DNA of 64,000 nt from an uncultured Fulvivirga sp. (GTDB taxonomy: Bacteria > Bacteroidota > Bacteroidia > Cytophagales > Cyclobacteriaceae), in contig CANMSE010000001.1 of the NCBI GenBank assembly GCA_947500555.1, positions 806,001-870,000 of the forward strand. Reading direction: 5' to 3'. The notes under the pieces are model-generated. The model was not told the origin of the DNA and made no database searches. It saw nothing but the letters and a program-made list of their open reading frames with translations. A program made the position numbers and the translations under genes. Numbering within the stretch: the first letter of the stretch is position 1; each line of letters starts with the position of its first letter. This document shows positions 26,532 through 35,449 of the stretch, piece by piece.

Positions 26532-27029
26532 ATGGCAAAAATAACTTTAGGGGGAACCCCAACAAATACCTTCGGAGAACTACCAAAAATCGGAGATCAG
26601 GCACCAAATTTTGCTTTGGTCAAAAATGATATGTCTGAGGCATCTTTGTCTGATTACAAAGGAAAGAAGGTCGTCCTTAACATTTTTCCAAGTGTAGATA
26701 CTGGCGTATGTGCCACCTCTATCAGAAAGTTCAATAAAGAAGCTAGCTCACTTTCCAACACGGAAGTTTTGTGTATTTCAAAGGACTTACCTTTTGCTCA
26801 AGCTAGATTTTGTGGAGCTGAAGGAATTGAAAATGTAACCACCCTATCAGGTTATAGAAACAATACATACTCAAAGGATTACGGTGTTGAAATAGAAGAT
26901 GGAGCATTCTCAGGATTAAATGCCAGAGCTATAGTGGTGTTGGATGAAGAAGCAAGAGTTTTGCATACAGAACTGGTTCTTGAAATAGGCAATGAACCGA
27001 ACTACGATGCAGCCTTAAAAGCACTATAA
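26532..27029 (+). CDS. tpx: thiol peroxidase, atypical 2-Cys peroxiredoxin
   Basis: A 165-residue cytoplasmic peroxiredoxin that reduces hydroperoxides with thioredoxin. The peroxidatic Cys60 lies in DTGVCATSIRKFN and the resolving Cys94 in ARFCGAEGIENV, exactly the Tpx arrangement. Length and start (MAKITLGGTP) are typical. It shares a transcript with the upstream M1 aminopeptidase gene (7 bases apart) and ends only 3 bases from the convergent PAS kinase stop, so there is no room for a separate terminator. Confidence 0.97.
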   Translation: MAKITLGGTPTNTFGELPKIGDQAPNFALVKNDMSEASLSDYKGKKVVLNIFPSVDTGVCATSIRKFNKEASSLSNTEVLCISKDLPFAQARFCGAEGIENVTTLSGYRNNTYSKDYGVEIEDGAFSGLNARAIVVLDEEARVLHTELVLEIGNEPNYDAALKAL

Positions 27030-27032
27030 AAG

Positions 27033-28844
27033 TTAGTTTGAGGAATCTTCTGAACTATTGAGAGGGAGAAGGATCGATATTTTAGTTCCTTTTCCCAATT
27101 CACTAGAGAGGTCAATTTTTCCATTGAGCCGATCAATGGATTGCTTGACTATATACATGCCTAATCCTGAACCATCAGATTGTTCCGTAGCACGATAAAA
27201 CATATCGAATACCTTATCAAGGTATTCTTTAGATATACCTATACCATTGTCTTTGAAAGTTAGCTTCAGAGACTTTTTTAAAACCCTTACTTGAATGTCT
27301 AATTCATTGACATCAAGATCAGGATTTCTATATTTGATAGCATTAGATAAAATATTTCCGATAACAATTTTAAGCCTTAGCTGATCTAAATATATTTTAG
27401 ATTGATCTCCAGCTATTTGGATTTTTATATCCATTTTTTTGAAGCCATCTAGAAACTCTAACCCCTCAATTGCCTCATCAAGCAATGCCTTGATGTCTAC
27501 AAGTTCGTGTTTGATTCCCATTCTACTTGCACGAGAGTAGTTCAACATAGATTTGATAAACTCATCCATTTTAAGGATTCGATCTTCTATTTTGTTGATG
27601 TACTCTGTTGAGTCATCTATCTCTAGCTTGTAAAGATTAACCAGGCCTAAAATTGAGCGAAGCGGAGATCTCAAATCATGAGAAGTGCGATATACGAGCT
27701 GATCAAGTTCAAAATTTCTGTCTGAAAGCTCTTCTAGAGTCTTTACAAGGTTTTCACTATTTGCTCTTAACGCTTCATTAGATTTTTCAAGCTCCTCCTC
27801 CTGCGTTGCCAAGTCATTATTTCGTTCCACTAGCTCTTGGTTCAAAGCAAAGAGCGTTTCTTGATAATTTTTTTGTTCTGTTATATCTCTTACAGCACCA
27901 TCATAGACTTCGTTACCATCTTCATCAGTTGTAATCAAATAGGTATTTAATCCCCAAAAAGTACTTCCATCCTTCTTTTTAAAAAGAGTCTCCTCATTGG
28001 ACCGAAATTTATCCTCGTTTAGTGTTTGAATTGGCTCATTTCTAGATGTGGGATCGGCATATAGGTTAATGGATTTAATACTTAAAATTTCTGCTGGATC
28101 TCTATAGCCAAACATTTTAGCGAAAGCCTTATTGACATACACTAGCCCGCCTTTCTTATGACTTCTGTATATTCCTTCGGATAAGTTAGTATTTATGGAT
28201 TCAAGTAGTTTCTGGCTTTCAAGGATTTTCTTTTGAGTTTCCTTTTCTAACGTGATATCACGAATTGCACCATCAAATACTGCTTGACCTTTATCATCGA
28301 CCGTCAGTAGGTAACTATTGAGTCCCCAAAAAGTACTTCCATCTTTTCTTTTATAAAGCACTTCAACATCTGATCTGGATTTATCTTTTAGAATCGTTTT
28401 AGTGAGCCCTTTTCTGGATTTAGGGTTTGCATATAGCTTATCGGAAGGTATTTTGAGCATTTCTTCTTCAGAATCATATCCAAACATTCTTACAAATGAC
28501 TGATTAACATATAATAAGCCTCCTACCGCATGGCTTCTATAGATACCTTCCGTGAGGTTAGTGTTTATCGAAGTAATTAGCTCTTTGGCTTTAGTTATTT
28601 CTTTCTGAGTGGAAAGTAATTCCTTATTTGTTTTCTGTAATTGCTTTTCTTTCCTTGCGAGCTCTTGATTTTGTTTGAATAAGGTGTCGTTCTTACTTAC
28701 CTCTTGATCATATTTTGCAGCAAGTTCAATAGACTTATCTGCGTCATATTTTAGATGCTTTTGTATGTATCTTACAGCTTCAAACTTTTTCCCTAGGTTA
28801 AGAAGGGATTCAATTTTCTTCTGATGTTCTTTCTTAATAGCCAC
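27033..28844 (-). CDS. orphan PAS-PAS histidine kinase with L7/L12-like N-terminus
   Basis: A 603-residue soluble kinase without membrane helices. Residues 1-45 form a helical segment similar to the ribosomal L7/L12 C-terminal domain (IESLLNLGKKFEAVRYIQKH). A coiled coil follows (50-90), then two nearly identical PAS-PAC units (about 90-205 and 215-330; both contain a V/Y-VN-x-F/A and a DGSTFWGLN motif). After another coiled coil come HisKA (RTSHDLRSPLRSILG) and HATPase (ILSNAIKYR, DNGIGI, GSGLGMYIVKQ). The PAS pair looks like a recent duplication. The core is closely related to the kinases at 7.2 kb and 46.2 kb. No regulator is adjacent. Confidence 0.9.
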   Translation of the reverse strand: MAIKKEHQKKIESLLNLGKKFEAVRYIQKHLKYDADKSIELAAKYDQEVSKNDTLFKQNQELARKEKQLQKTNKELLSTQKEITKAKELITSINTNLTEGIYRSHAVGGLLYVNQSFVRMFGYDSEEEMLKIPSDKLYANPKSRKGLTKTILKDKSRSDVEVLYKRKDGSTFWGLNSYLLTVDDKGQAVFDGAIRDITLEKETQKKILESQKLLESINTNLSEGIYRSHKKGGLVYVNKAFAKMFGYRDPAEILSIKSINLYADPTSRNEPIQTLNEDKFRSNEETLFKKKDGSTFWGLNTYLITTDEDGNEVYDGAVRDITEQKNYQETLFALNQELVERNNDLATQEEELEKSNEALRANSENLVKTLEELSDRNFELDQLVYRTSHDLRSPLRSILGLVNLYKLEIDDSTEYINKIEDRILKMDEFIKSMLNYSRASRMGIKHELVDIKALLDEAIEGLEFLDGFKKMDIKIQIAGDQSKIYLDQLRLKIVIGNILSNAIKYRNPDLDVNELDIQVRVLKKSLKLTFKDNGIGISKEYLDKVFDMFYRATEQSDGSGLGMYIVKQSIDRLNGKIDLSSELGKGTKISILLPLNSSEDSSN

Positions 28845-28906
28845 AACGGAATATATAACTTTTTAGCCTTAATATCTTAAGGATGTAATATTCTATGATA
28901 ATGAGA

Positions 28907-30643
28907 TTATATTCTTGCTTGATAAGTATGAAGGTCAAAATAGCGCCCTTTCTTAGCAATTAATTCTTCATGCTTACCTTTTTCAACAATGTGCCCATTC
29001 TCAATAACTAATATTTGATCAGCTTGTCTAATTGTACTCAATCTGTGAGCGATAACAAATGTTGTCCGGCCCTTCATTAAAATTTTTAAACTTTTTTGAA
29101 TATAGGCTTCACTTTCAAGGTCTAGATTTGACGTAGCCTCATCGAGTATCAAAATTCTGGGATTTGCTAAAATTGCTCTTGCAATAGCGATTCGTTGTTG
29201 CTGACCTCCTGATAATTTTACTCCACGTTCACCTATCAAGGTACCAAGGCCTTTTTCGAAACGTTCCGTAAATTCATTAACATGAGCGGCTTCAACAGCA
29301 TGCATCAGTTGCTCTTCGGTAGCATTAGGTCTTGGGAATAGAATATTTTCTCTTATGCTGCCTTCAAACAGAAAATCATTTTGAAGAACAACGCCAAGCT
29401 GTTTTCTGTAACTATCTAGTGTTATAGAAGACAGGTCAATGCCATCAACTGTAACAGTCCCTTCTAAAGGGTTTAAGAAAGAAGCCGCGATACCTGCAAT
29501 GGTACTTTTGCCTGACCCAGAAGTTCCTACTAGAGCAGTGACCGTACCTGGAGGAGCGTTGAAGGTGATGTCAGATACGACTTGTTTATCTTCTTCATAA
29601 GCAAATGAAACACCCTTAAACTCTATATTTCCCTTTATCTCATCTACTATATGTGTTCTTATTGTTGGATCATCTTCGAGGGGAGTATTAAGTATTTCCT
29701 CGGTTCTATCAAGCCCGGCAAAAGCCTCAGTAAGCTGGCTGCCTATATTACTCATCTGAACTATAGGAGCAATCATAAATCCTAGATACAATGTAAAAGC
29801 TAGAAAATCACCAAAAGTCATATCACCTTTCATAATCATGTAACCTCCTATTCCCATTATTCCGGTGGATGCCAACCCTAACAGGAAAGTAGCGGAGCTG
29901 GTAACAAGGCTTGTCGAAGTCAAACTCTTTTTGATATTTAAGAACAATCGGTTAACGCCATCTTCAAATGTTTTGATCTCCTGTTTTTCAGCATTGAAGC
30001 CCTTAATAACTCTAACCCCCCCGAGTGTTTCGGTTAATCTTCCGGTCACTTCGGCATTGATGACACCACGCTCTCTAAAAATAGGTCTTATTTTACCAAA
30101 TGCTTTTAAAGAAATAAAACCGAATATAGCAACAGGTACCAGCACATATAGTGTCATCATTGGACTGATATTAATCAGCAAGAACAAGCAAATAATTGAA
30201 GTAAGAACACCTCCAAAAAGCTGGGCAAGACCTGTTCCTACGATATTTCTAACTCCTTCTACATCAGTCATTATCCTCGATACCAGTTCTCCTGTTTTAG
30301 TGTTGTCAAAGAATCGGACAGGAAGCTTTATGATATGTGCTTGCACTTTTGAGCGCAGTTGTGAAATAAGTTGCTGGGCCTCTACACTTAAAATCTGTGT
30401 GAGTGCAAAAGAAGTAGCCGCCTGAATTAATATTGCACCTGCAACTGCCAGCAAAAGAACCTTCAATAGTTCCAGATTGTTATTCGGAATTACCTCGTCC
30501 ATTAAGTACTTACTGGCTCCCGGAAGTACTAATCCTGCGAGCCGACTTATGATTATTAGAACCAGGCCTAAAAGCAACTGCTTTCTTCTTGGCCAAACTA
30601 TGGTCTTAAACACATGGGCTATGGTGACCTTTGATTTACTCAT
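28907..30643 (-). CDS. ABC exporter, fused permease and ATPase (MsbA-like)
   Basis: A 578-residue half-transporter. Six transmembrane helices lie in residues 18-310, typical of ABC type IV exporters. The ATPase domain has Walker A GTSGSGKST, signature LSGGQQQRIAIARAIL, Walker B ILILDEATSNLD and the switch histidine in VIAHRLS. It probably works as a homodimer exporting lipid, peptide or drug. It resembles MsbA/multidrug exporters, but sequence alone does not fix the substrate. It is a single gene; the 725-base region beyond its start holds the structured RNA. Confidence 0.92.
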   Translation of the reverse strand: MSKSKVTIAHVFKTIVWPRRKQLLLGLVLIIISRLAGLVLPGASKYLMDEVIPNNNLELLKVLLLAVAGAILIQAATSFALTQILSVEAQQLISQLRSKVQAHIIKLPVRFFDNTKTGELVSRIMTDVEGVRNIVGTGLAQLFGGVLTSIICLFLLINISPMMTLYVLVPVAIFGFISLKAFGKIRPIFRERGVINAEVTGRLTETLGGVRVIKGFNAEKQEIKTFEDGVNRLFLNIKKSLTSTSLVTSSATFLLGLASTGIMGIGGYMIMKGDMTFGDFLAFTLYLGFMIAPIVQMSNIGSQLTEAFAGLDRTEEILNTPLEDDPTIRTHIVDEIKGNIEFKGVSFAYEEDKQVVSDITFNAPPGTVTALVGTSGSGKSTIAGIAASFLNPLEGTVTVDGIDLSSITLDSYRKQLGVVLQNDFLFEGSIRENILFPRPNATEEQLMHAVEAAHVNEFTERFEKGLGTLIGERGVKLSGGQQQRIAIARAILANPRILILDEATSNLDLESEAYIQKSLKILMKGRTTFVIAHRLSTIRQADQILVIENGHIVEKGKHEELIAKKGRYFDLHTYQARI

Positions 30644-30778
30644 AGTAATTTGAAAGTTTTACAAAGCACAACAACACTATTGGGATAAGAATAATTTACT
30701 GAATAAAAGATTGTTAATAACTTTTGTGATTAAGGTAAAATTTAAGTGGATAACCACCTGCTTTTAACGTGTATTTTT

Positions 30779-31292
30779 AGTGCAAAACTTGTGGGAAAGA
30801 TAGAGGACTAAAAGTTTGCATACACAAAGATAATAACGACCTTAGATTCACCAAGCGAGAGATATTCGTTGCAGATACAAAAGAGTATCAGGTAAGTATT
30901 GACAGCGTTGCAATGATGATAGTAAAGGTGTTTTGGCTTCGGCTAAAACTCTGAAATAGTGTAAACTACGCACTTCACCATTATAGAATAGCTTTTCTTG
31001 AAAGTAGCATCAGCTTGCTGTAGCTAATTCGAAAAGAGTAAGATTCATATCTACCAAGAATGTCGACATTGTTGAACATTTGAAACAACTAAAGTTGCTG
31101 TTAGATATGAAATACTTGTACTGCCTAAGGGAGTAGTATTATTTGAAATGCCAATAGAAAGCCAGCGACAGAATCATGCTTCGGCATGAATCGCTGTCAA
31201 AGCTCGATAACAGTAACTTGGTCACTTACTAGCCGAAAGGTTAGTAGTGAAGTGGGGGTTTTTCTGAAAAGAAAAGTCCCCATTTTTGTTTT
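30779..31292 (+). ncRNA. candidate structured non-coding RNA of unknown family
   Basis: This 725-base gap (30644-31368) has no convincing ORF but at least six strong hairpins. They are TGCAAAACTT with AAGTTTGCA (30781-30820); GTTTTGGC-TTCG-GCTAAAAC (30930-30949); a long-range helix ATTCATATCTA with TAGATATGAAAT (31043-31113); AGC-GACAG-TCATGC-TTCG-GCATGA-CTGTC (31164-31203); CTAGCC-GAAA-GGTTAG (31229-31244); and a 12-bp GAAA-capped terminator stem followed by T-rich sequence. The tetraloops and terminator point to the + strand. I tested it mentally against RNase P RNA, tmRNA, 6S and SRP RNA signatures and found none. The 5' end is uncertain. Confidence 0.5.
31254..31292 (+). terminator. rho-independent terminator of the candidate RNA
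   Basis: A continuous 12-bp stem (31254-31265 with 31270-31281, two G-U pairs) capped by GAAA and followed by ATTTTTGTTTT. It is the strongest + strand terminator in the window, and no upstream + strand protein gene needs it. Confidence 0.85.
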
Positions 31293-31368
31293 AAGCCTTC
31301 TAAAACTTATGATGCCTTATCTTTGTTTTCTAATTTGAAAGAGTCAGAATATTTAAACAAAGAACGCC

Positions 31369-32589
31369 ATTAAAAAATTTGACATCCCCACTTATTATAG
31401 ATCCTCCATTACCGGAAAGGTCAAAGAATCTAGAAAGTCACTTGACCCTAGGAAAAAGGATTTTACTCCTGCCATATTAGATTTTGGTTCCGTGCAATTT
31501 TATATTGCAAGACACTTTGGATTTTGTTATGGAGTTGAAAATGCCATTGAGATCAGCTATAAAGCATTAGAAGAAAATCCTGATAAAAGAGTTTTTTTAC
31601 TAAGTCAAATGATCCATAACCAGGAAGTAAATAATGATCTGGTTTCTAGGGGAATCAAATTTATAATGGATACTGACGGCACCCAATTTATTGATTGGAG
31701 CGAGCTAAATAAAGATGACATAGTTATCGTTCCTGCGTTTGGCACAACGTTAGAGATAGAGGAAAGGCTAAAAAAGATTGGTATTGAAGTTCAAAAATAT
31801 AACACCACCTGTCCTTTTGTTGAGAAAGTTTGGAAACGGTCCGAAAAACTAGGGAATGATCATCATACTATTATAATTCATGGTAAACACAATCATGAGG
31901 AGACTCGAGCAACGTTTTCACATAGTTCTGACAAGGCTCCTTCAATTATAGTCAGAGACATGTCTGAAGCGGAGCTTTTGGGACAAGTAATAGATGGCCA
32001 GCGGTCTTCCAGTGACTTTTTCGATATTTTTGAAGGTAGATATTCAAATGGATTTGACCCTGAAAAGGATTTGCAAAAGGTTGGAGTTGTTAATCAAACA
32101 ACAATGCTAGCCACCGAAACTCAGGCAATAGCAGATTACATAAAGAAAGCGATGTCTTTGAAATATGGAGAAAAAAATATTAAAGAGCATTTCGCGGATA
32201 CGCGAGATACACTTTGTTATGCCACCAACGATAATCAGGAGGCAACATATGGACTTTTAGAGAAAGACGCTGACCTAGCAGTTGTTGTTGGAGGCTATAA
32301 TAGCTCTAATACTTCCCACATCGTAGAACTTTGTGAGCGAAAGTTTCCAACATATTTTATTAATAGTCCGAAGGAAGTTATAAACGAAAAAGAGATCCAT
32401 CATTTCGATTATGACAATAAAGAAAAGAAAATAACTATGAGTTGGTTGCCCAAAAATGGCCCTACAAGAGTTGTTTTGACTAGCGGAGCCAGTTGCCCAG
32501 ATACCTTAGTTGATGAGGTAATGTTAAAAATTATTTCCTATTTTCAACAGACTCGATCACTTGAAGAAGTGATGAAAGACTTTGAATAA
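31369..32589 (+). CDS. ispH: 4-hydroxy-3-methylbut-2-enyl diphosphate reductase, non-AUG start
   Basis: The last enzyme of the MEP isoprenoid pathway, making IPP and DMAPP. Iron-sulfur cysteines are in FGFCYGVENAI, TTCPFVEKVWK and SGASCPDTLVDEV; the substrate histidine and Glu region is HGKHNHEETRAT, and NQTTMLATETQ is also typical. A GTG at 31492 would give 365 residues, but the frame is open upstream for 41 more codons that encode the conserved Bacteroidota N-terminus (KKFDIPTYYRSS, then LDPRKKDFTPAILDFG). The only position matching the usual MKKFDIP start is ATT at 31369, with a stop at 31354, so I annotate an AUU start and 406 residues. Confidence 0.9.
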   Translation: MKKFDIPTYYRSSITGKVKESRKSLDPRKKDFTPAILDFGSVQFYIARHFGFCYGVENAIEISYKALEENPDKRVFLLSQMIHNQEVNNDLVSRGIKFIMDTDGTQFIDWSELNKDDIVIVPAFGTTLEIEERLKKIGIEVQKYNTTCPFVEKVWKRSEKLGNDHHTIIIHGKHNHEETRATFSHSSDKAPSIIVRDMSEAELLGQVIDGQRSSSDFFDIFEGRYSNGFDPEKDLQKVGVVNQTTMLATETQAIADYIKKAMSLKYGEKNIKEHFADTRDTLCYATNDNQEATYGLLEKDADLAVVVGGYNSSNTSHIVELCERKFPTYFINSPKEVINEKEIHHFDYDNKEKKITMSWLPKNGPTRVVLTSGASCPDTLVDEVMLKIISYFQQTRSLEEVMKDFE

Positions 32590-32660
32590 AATAAACTGGT
32601 ATAATCATCAATAAGGAAAATCAAGTCAAGTTTACGGCTACAATAATTATTGCCACTATT

Positions 32661-33287
32661 ATGTTTGTGTTGGGAATAATTGTTTTTATAAAATTTACAG
32701 GTAAGCTACATCAAGGTGAACTCAATACTTTTGATGAAGGAGTAACAGATTTCTTCTTTGCTCTAAGGAGTCCTGGATTCACTTCTATCATGACTTTTAT
32801 AACGGATATGGGCAATGTAATAGCATATTTGATTTGGCTACCTGTTATTTTCTTTGTTTTATATTTTGCCAAACGTGAATGGAGTAGATCTATAGAGGCC
32901 ATGGTAATTCTACTATCATCATTCTTATTAAACATTGCTCTAAAAGCTTATTATGGAAGAGTTAGACCTGACCCACAATATTGGCTGGTAGATTTAACCG
33001 AGGGGTCTTTGAGTTATCCTAGTGGACACAGTATGACAGCTATGGCCTTTTATGGTTTTATAATTTATCTCGTTCACCGATATCCTATCAATACCGCATT
33101 GACCACTTTACTCAGTCTACTATTTGGAGCATTGATTCTTATGATTGGAATAACAAGAATTTATCTTGGAGCTCATTTCCCTACGGATGTTGTTGCAGGT
33201 TTTGTTGCGGGCTTCGCTTGGCTTGTGCTAAGCATTTCAACACTTAGATACTTTCGCTATAGAAGAGACAACAAGGCTAAACTTTAA
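32661..33287 (+). CDS. PAP2-family membrane phosphatase
   Basis: A 208-residue (from this ATG) membrane phosphatase with five to six helices and the three PAP2 signatures: KAYYGRVRPDP, PSGHSMTAMAF and RIYLGAHFPTDVVAG. Such enzymes dephosphorylate lipid phosphates such as phosphatidate or undecaprenyl diphosphate. Starting at this ATG cuts the first helix in half. The frame stays open upstream to 32595 and encodes NKENQVKFTATIIIATI, which completes the helix, so the true start is probably a non-AUG codon near 32601-32610 (ATA, ATC or ATC). It follows ispH and may be co-transcribed with it. Confidence 0.88.
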   Translation: MFVLGIIVFIKFTGKLHQGELNTFDEGVTDFFFALRSPGFTSIMTFITDMGNVIAYLIWLPVIFFVLYFAKREWSRSIEAMVILLSSFLLNIALKAYYGRVRPDPQYWLVDLTEGSLSYPSGHSMTAMAFYGFIIYLVHRYPINTALTTLLSLLFGALILMIGITRIYLGAHFPTDVVAGFVAGFAWLVLSISTLRYFRYRRDNKAKL

Positions 33288-35241
33288 TGCCTATTAAAAG
33301 CATGTCATCTGTCTGCTCGTTGTTTCCTTGCCACCTTGATAGCTCCGTTTCTAAAACTCTTTTCTGCTCAGTCAGAGGTTTGTCGACAACCTGTTTGAGA
33401 ATTGATCTGAGCCTGGGATACATAAACTTTTTATTTCTTTCACCACCAAATTGGTCTACAATCCCATCTGTGAAAAGATAAATCAGGTCGTTATCAGTCA
33501 GTTGTATTTCATGCTGTTTATAATTTCTATTCATATCAAACAACGTTCCTCCAACTGGAAAATGGTCTCCCGGCACCTCGTTTAGCTGTTTATTATGAAA
33601 GAAGTAAAGTGGACGTTTGGCACCAGCAAAAGTCAACTTTTTGGTTACCTTGTTTATCATGCAAAGCCCAATATCCATTCCATCTTCCACCTGAACATAC
33701 ATAGTGTCGGACTTAAGTGTTTTCATCACTCTACTATTGAGTTCTCTCAACACTTCTGCTGGATGAATAACATGTGATTCGTAAACAATTTGATTTAATA
33801 TCGAATTACCCATGACATTTAGAAACGCGGCTGGCACGCCATGGCCGGTGCAGTCAACGGCTGCTATTAATACAACATCATCACGATCTGCAAACCAATA
33901 AAAATCACCACTAACAATATCTCTTGCTTTATTAAAGACAAAGGCCTCGCTAAAAACACTATTCAATTTTTTGTCATCTGGTAAAATGGCCTCCTGAATA
34001 TTTTTTGCACATAAAATGCTATCCATGATGTTTTTGTTTTTTGCAATAATCTCTTCGTTCTGTGACTTGAGTAAGTTATTGGCTTTTGATTTGAATGTAT
34101 TTTTTCGGTATTGAAGTACAATTATCAAAACTATTAAGGCTATAATACCTCCAAACAGATAAACAATAAATTGAGTTTTAGAGAGTTGTAAATCGTTTAT
34201 TTCAGCCTCTTTATTAAGTAAGGAAATTTTGTTTTCCCTAGATTGTATTTGAAAGGTATTCTCGATTTGGGCAAGTTTTTGAGCCTGCTCCTCACTAAAT
34301 AATTCTTCATGAATTATCATATACTTTTCATAAAACCGGAGTGAGAGCTTATAATTACCCATGAGCTTATATATTTCAGATAACCCCTTGGAGTTATTAC
34401 TTATTAGCTGCTTGGCAGGAATAGATTCCGCTATAGTTAGTGCCTGTTTATAGTATTCTTCAGCTTTTGAATAATTCTTTTGAATTTGATTCAATTTTGC
34501 CAGACGATTCATAAATTCCGATCGGCTATAAGGTGACTCAATATCGTCAAGCATACCTTGAGCTCTACTATAGTAAATTTGTGCGGAGTCGTAATTTTTT
34601 TGATACATATAATTATCAGCGATATTGCTAAGATCTTTAAATACATCTAGCGTTTTGTTTAATCTTTGATCTACTGACAGTGAATGAAAGTAGTACTTCT
34701 GTGCAGCTTTGTATTTGCCAAGCTTATCGTAAAGTAGTGCCATATTAGTCAATGTACTTGACACAAAAAGAGAGTCTCCCAACTCTTGTTTTATGGTGAG
34801 CGATTTTTTAAAATATTCAAGTGTTTCTTCTAAACGCCCAAGATCATTGAGAACTAATCCTATGTTATTGTAGGCGGAAGCCAATGAGGCTTTCTCAGAG
34901 GTATTGTGCTCATAAATACTCAGAACTAAATAAAAATACTTAAGAGTTTGATCTAGATTACCAAGACGATAGTAGCGGATACCAATTTTATTGTAAGCAT
35001 TTGCTTCAATTTTTTCTTCTCCTATTTCCTTAGCTAATTGAGATGCTTTAAGCAGAGTATTTATGGACAGCATTACATCTTCGTCAATTTCTTCTGCGAT
35101 CTCAATGTACATTGCTGCCTTTAGAGAGTCATTTGGGGTAGTATTTATAATATTATTTATGCTATCAGATCTATTTTGCCCTAACAAGAGTTGAGCATGG
35201 CATAGAAGAAGAAAGACTACAAAAACATTCCAATTGCGCAT
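33277..35241 (-). CDS. TPR-containing SpoIIE/PP2C-type phosphatase
   Basis: A 654-residue protein from MRNWNVFVV (35241); five extra upstream codons start at 35256. Signal peptide to about residue 21, then extracytoplasmic TPR repeats (about 45-330), a membrane helix (about 353-372, FIVYLFGGIIALIVLIIVLQ), a short coiled coil, and a cytoplasmic SpoIIE domain from about 425 with IVSGDFYWF, AVDCTGHGVPAAFLN and LFTDGIVDQFG. Metal-coordinating Asp residues are present. These phosphatases usually act on anti-sigma-factor antagonists or on Ser/Thr phosphoproteins. It has the same input layout as the TPR kinase at 22.5 kb. It is convergent with PAP2, overlapping by 11 bases. Confidence 0.9.
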   Translation of the reverse strand: MRNWNVFVVFLLLCHAQLLLGQNRSDSINNIINTTPNDSLKAAMYIEIAEEIDEDVMLSINTLLKASQLAKEIGEEKIEANAYNKIGIRYYRLGNLDQTLKYFYLVLSIYEHNTSEKASLASAYNNIGLVLNDLGRLEETLEYFKKSLTIKQELGDSLFVSSTLTNMALLYDKLGKYKAAQKYYFHSLSVDQRLNKTLDVFKDLSNIADNYMYQKNYDSAQIYYSRAQGMLDDIESPYSRSEFMNRLAKLNQIQKNYSKAEEYYKQALTIAESIPAKQLISNNSKGLSEIYKLMGNYKLSLRFYEKYMIIHEELFSEEQAQKLAQIENTFQIQSRENKISLLNKEAEINDLQLSKTQFIVYLFGGIIALIVLIIVLQYRKNTFKSKANNLLKSQNEEIIAKNKNIMDSILCAKNIQEAILPDDKKLNSVFSEAFVFNKARDIVSGDFYWFADRDDVVLIAAVDCTGHGVPAAFLNVMGNSILNQIVYESHVIHPAEVLRELNSRVMKTLKSDTMYVQVEDGMDIGLCMINKVTKKLTFAGAKRPLYFFHNKQLNEVPGDHFPVGGTLFDMNRNYKQHEIQLTDNDLIYLFTDGIVDQFGGERNKKFMYPRLRSILKQVVDKPLTEQKRVLETELSRWQGNNEQTDDMLLIGIKV

Positions 35242-35378
35242 AAAGGAGACGATCAAAATATTAAGAAGATTTGAAACTTCACATAATTTTTTGATATTAG
35301 CAATCTATTTTAAAAGAATTCTTCAGCAATAATTGAAGCTAAATTATACGCACATGAACAATACATCGGTAAATCTTT

Positions 35379-35407
35379 AAGTGGAACCTTCAGAAGGTTA
35401 GCCACTT
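35379..35407. other. 29-base hairpin upstream of the MATE gene
   Basis: AAGTGG-AACCTT-CAG-AAGGTT-AG-CCACTT forms a 12-bp stem with a 2-base bulge. It sits 43 bases before the MATE start codon in a 193-base gap. There is no T-tract, so it is more likely a leader structure than a terminator. Confidence 0.4.
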
Positions 35408-35449
35408 AACTAGCAGTCTAATCTTATTTCCAGCATTAAATCCGATGAA

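Noticed and set aside
31024..31126. Short ORF inside the structured region
   Set aside because: A frame of about 40 codons encodes a Leu/Lys-rich peptide, but it has no plausible start and overlaps the long-range helix, so I treat it as chance.
30779..31292. The structured gap as RNase P RNA, tmRNA, 6S or SRP RNA
   Set aside because: I looked for the RNase P GAGGAAAGUCC box, a tmRNA tRNA-like 3' end with a YALAA-type tag, and a 6S-like single long stem with a central bubble. None is present. A GTAAACTACGCACTT stretch near 30961 resembles part of a tmRNA tag by chance but does not continue as one.
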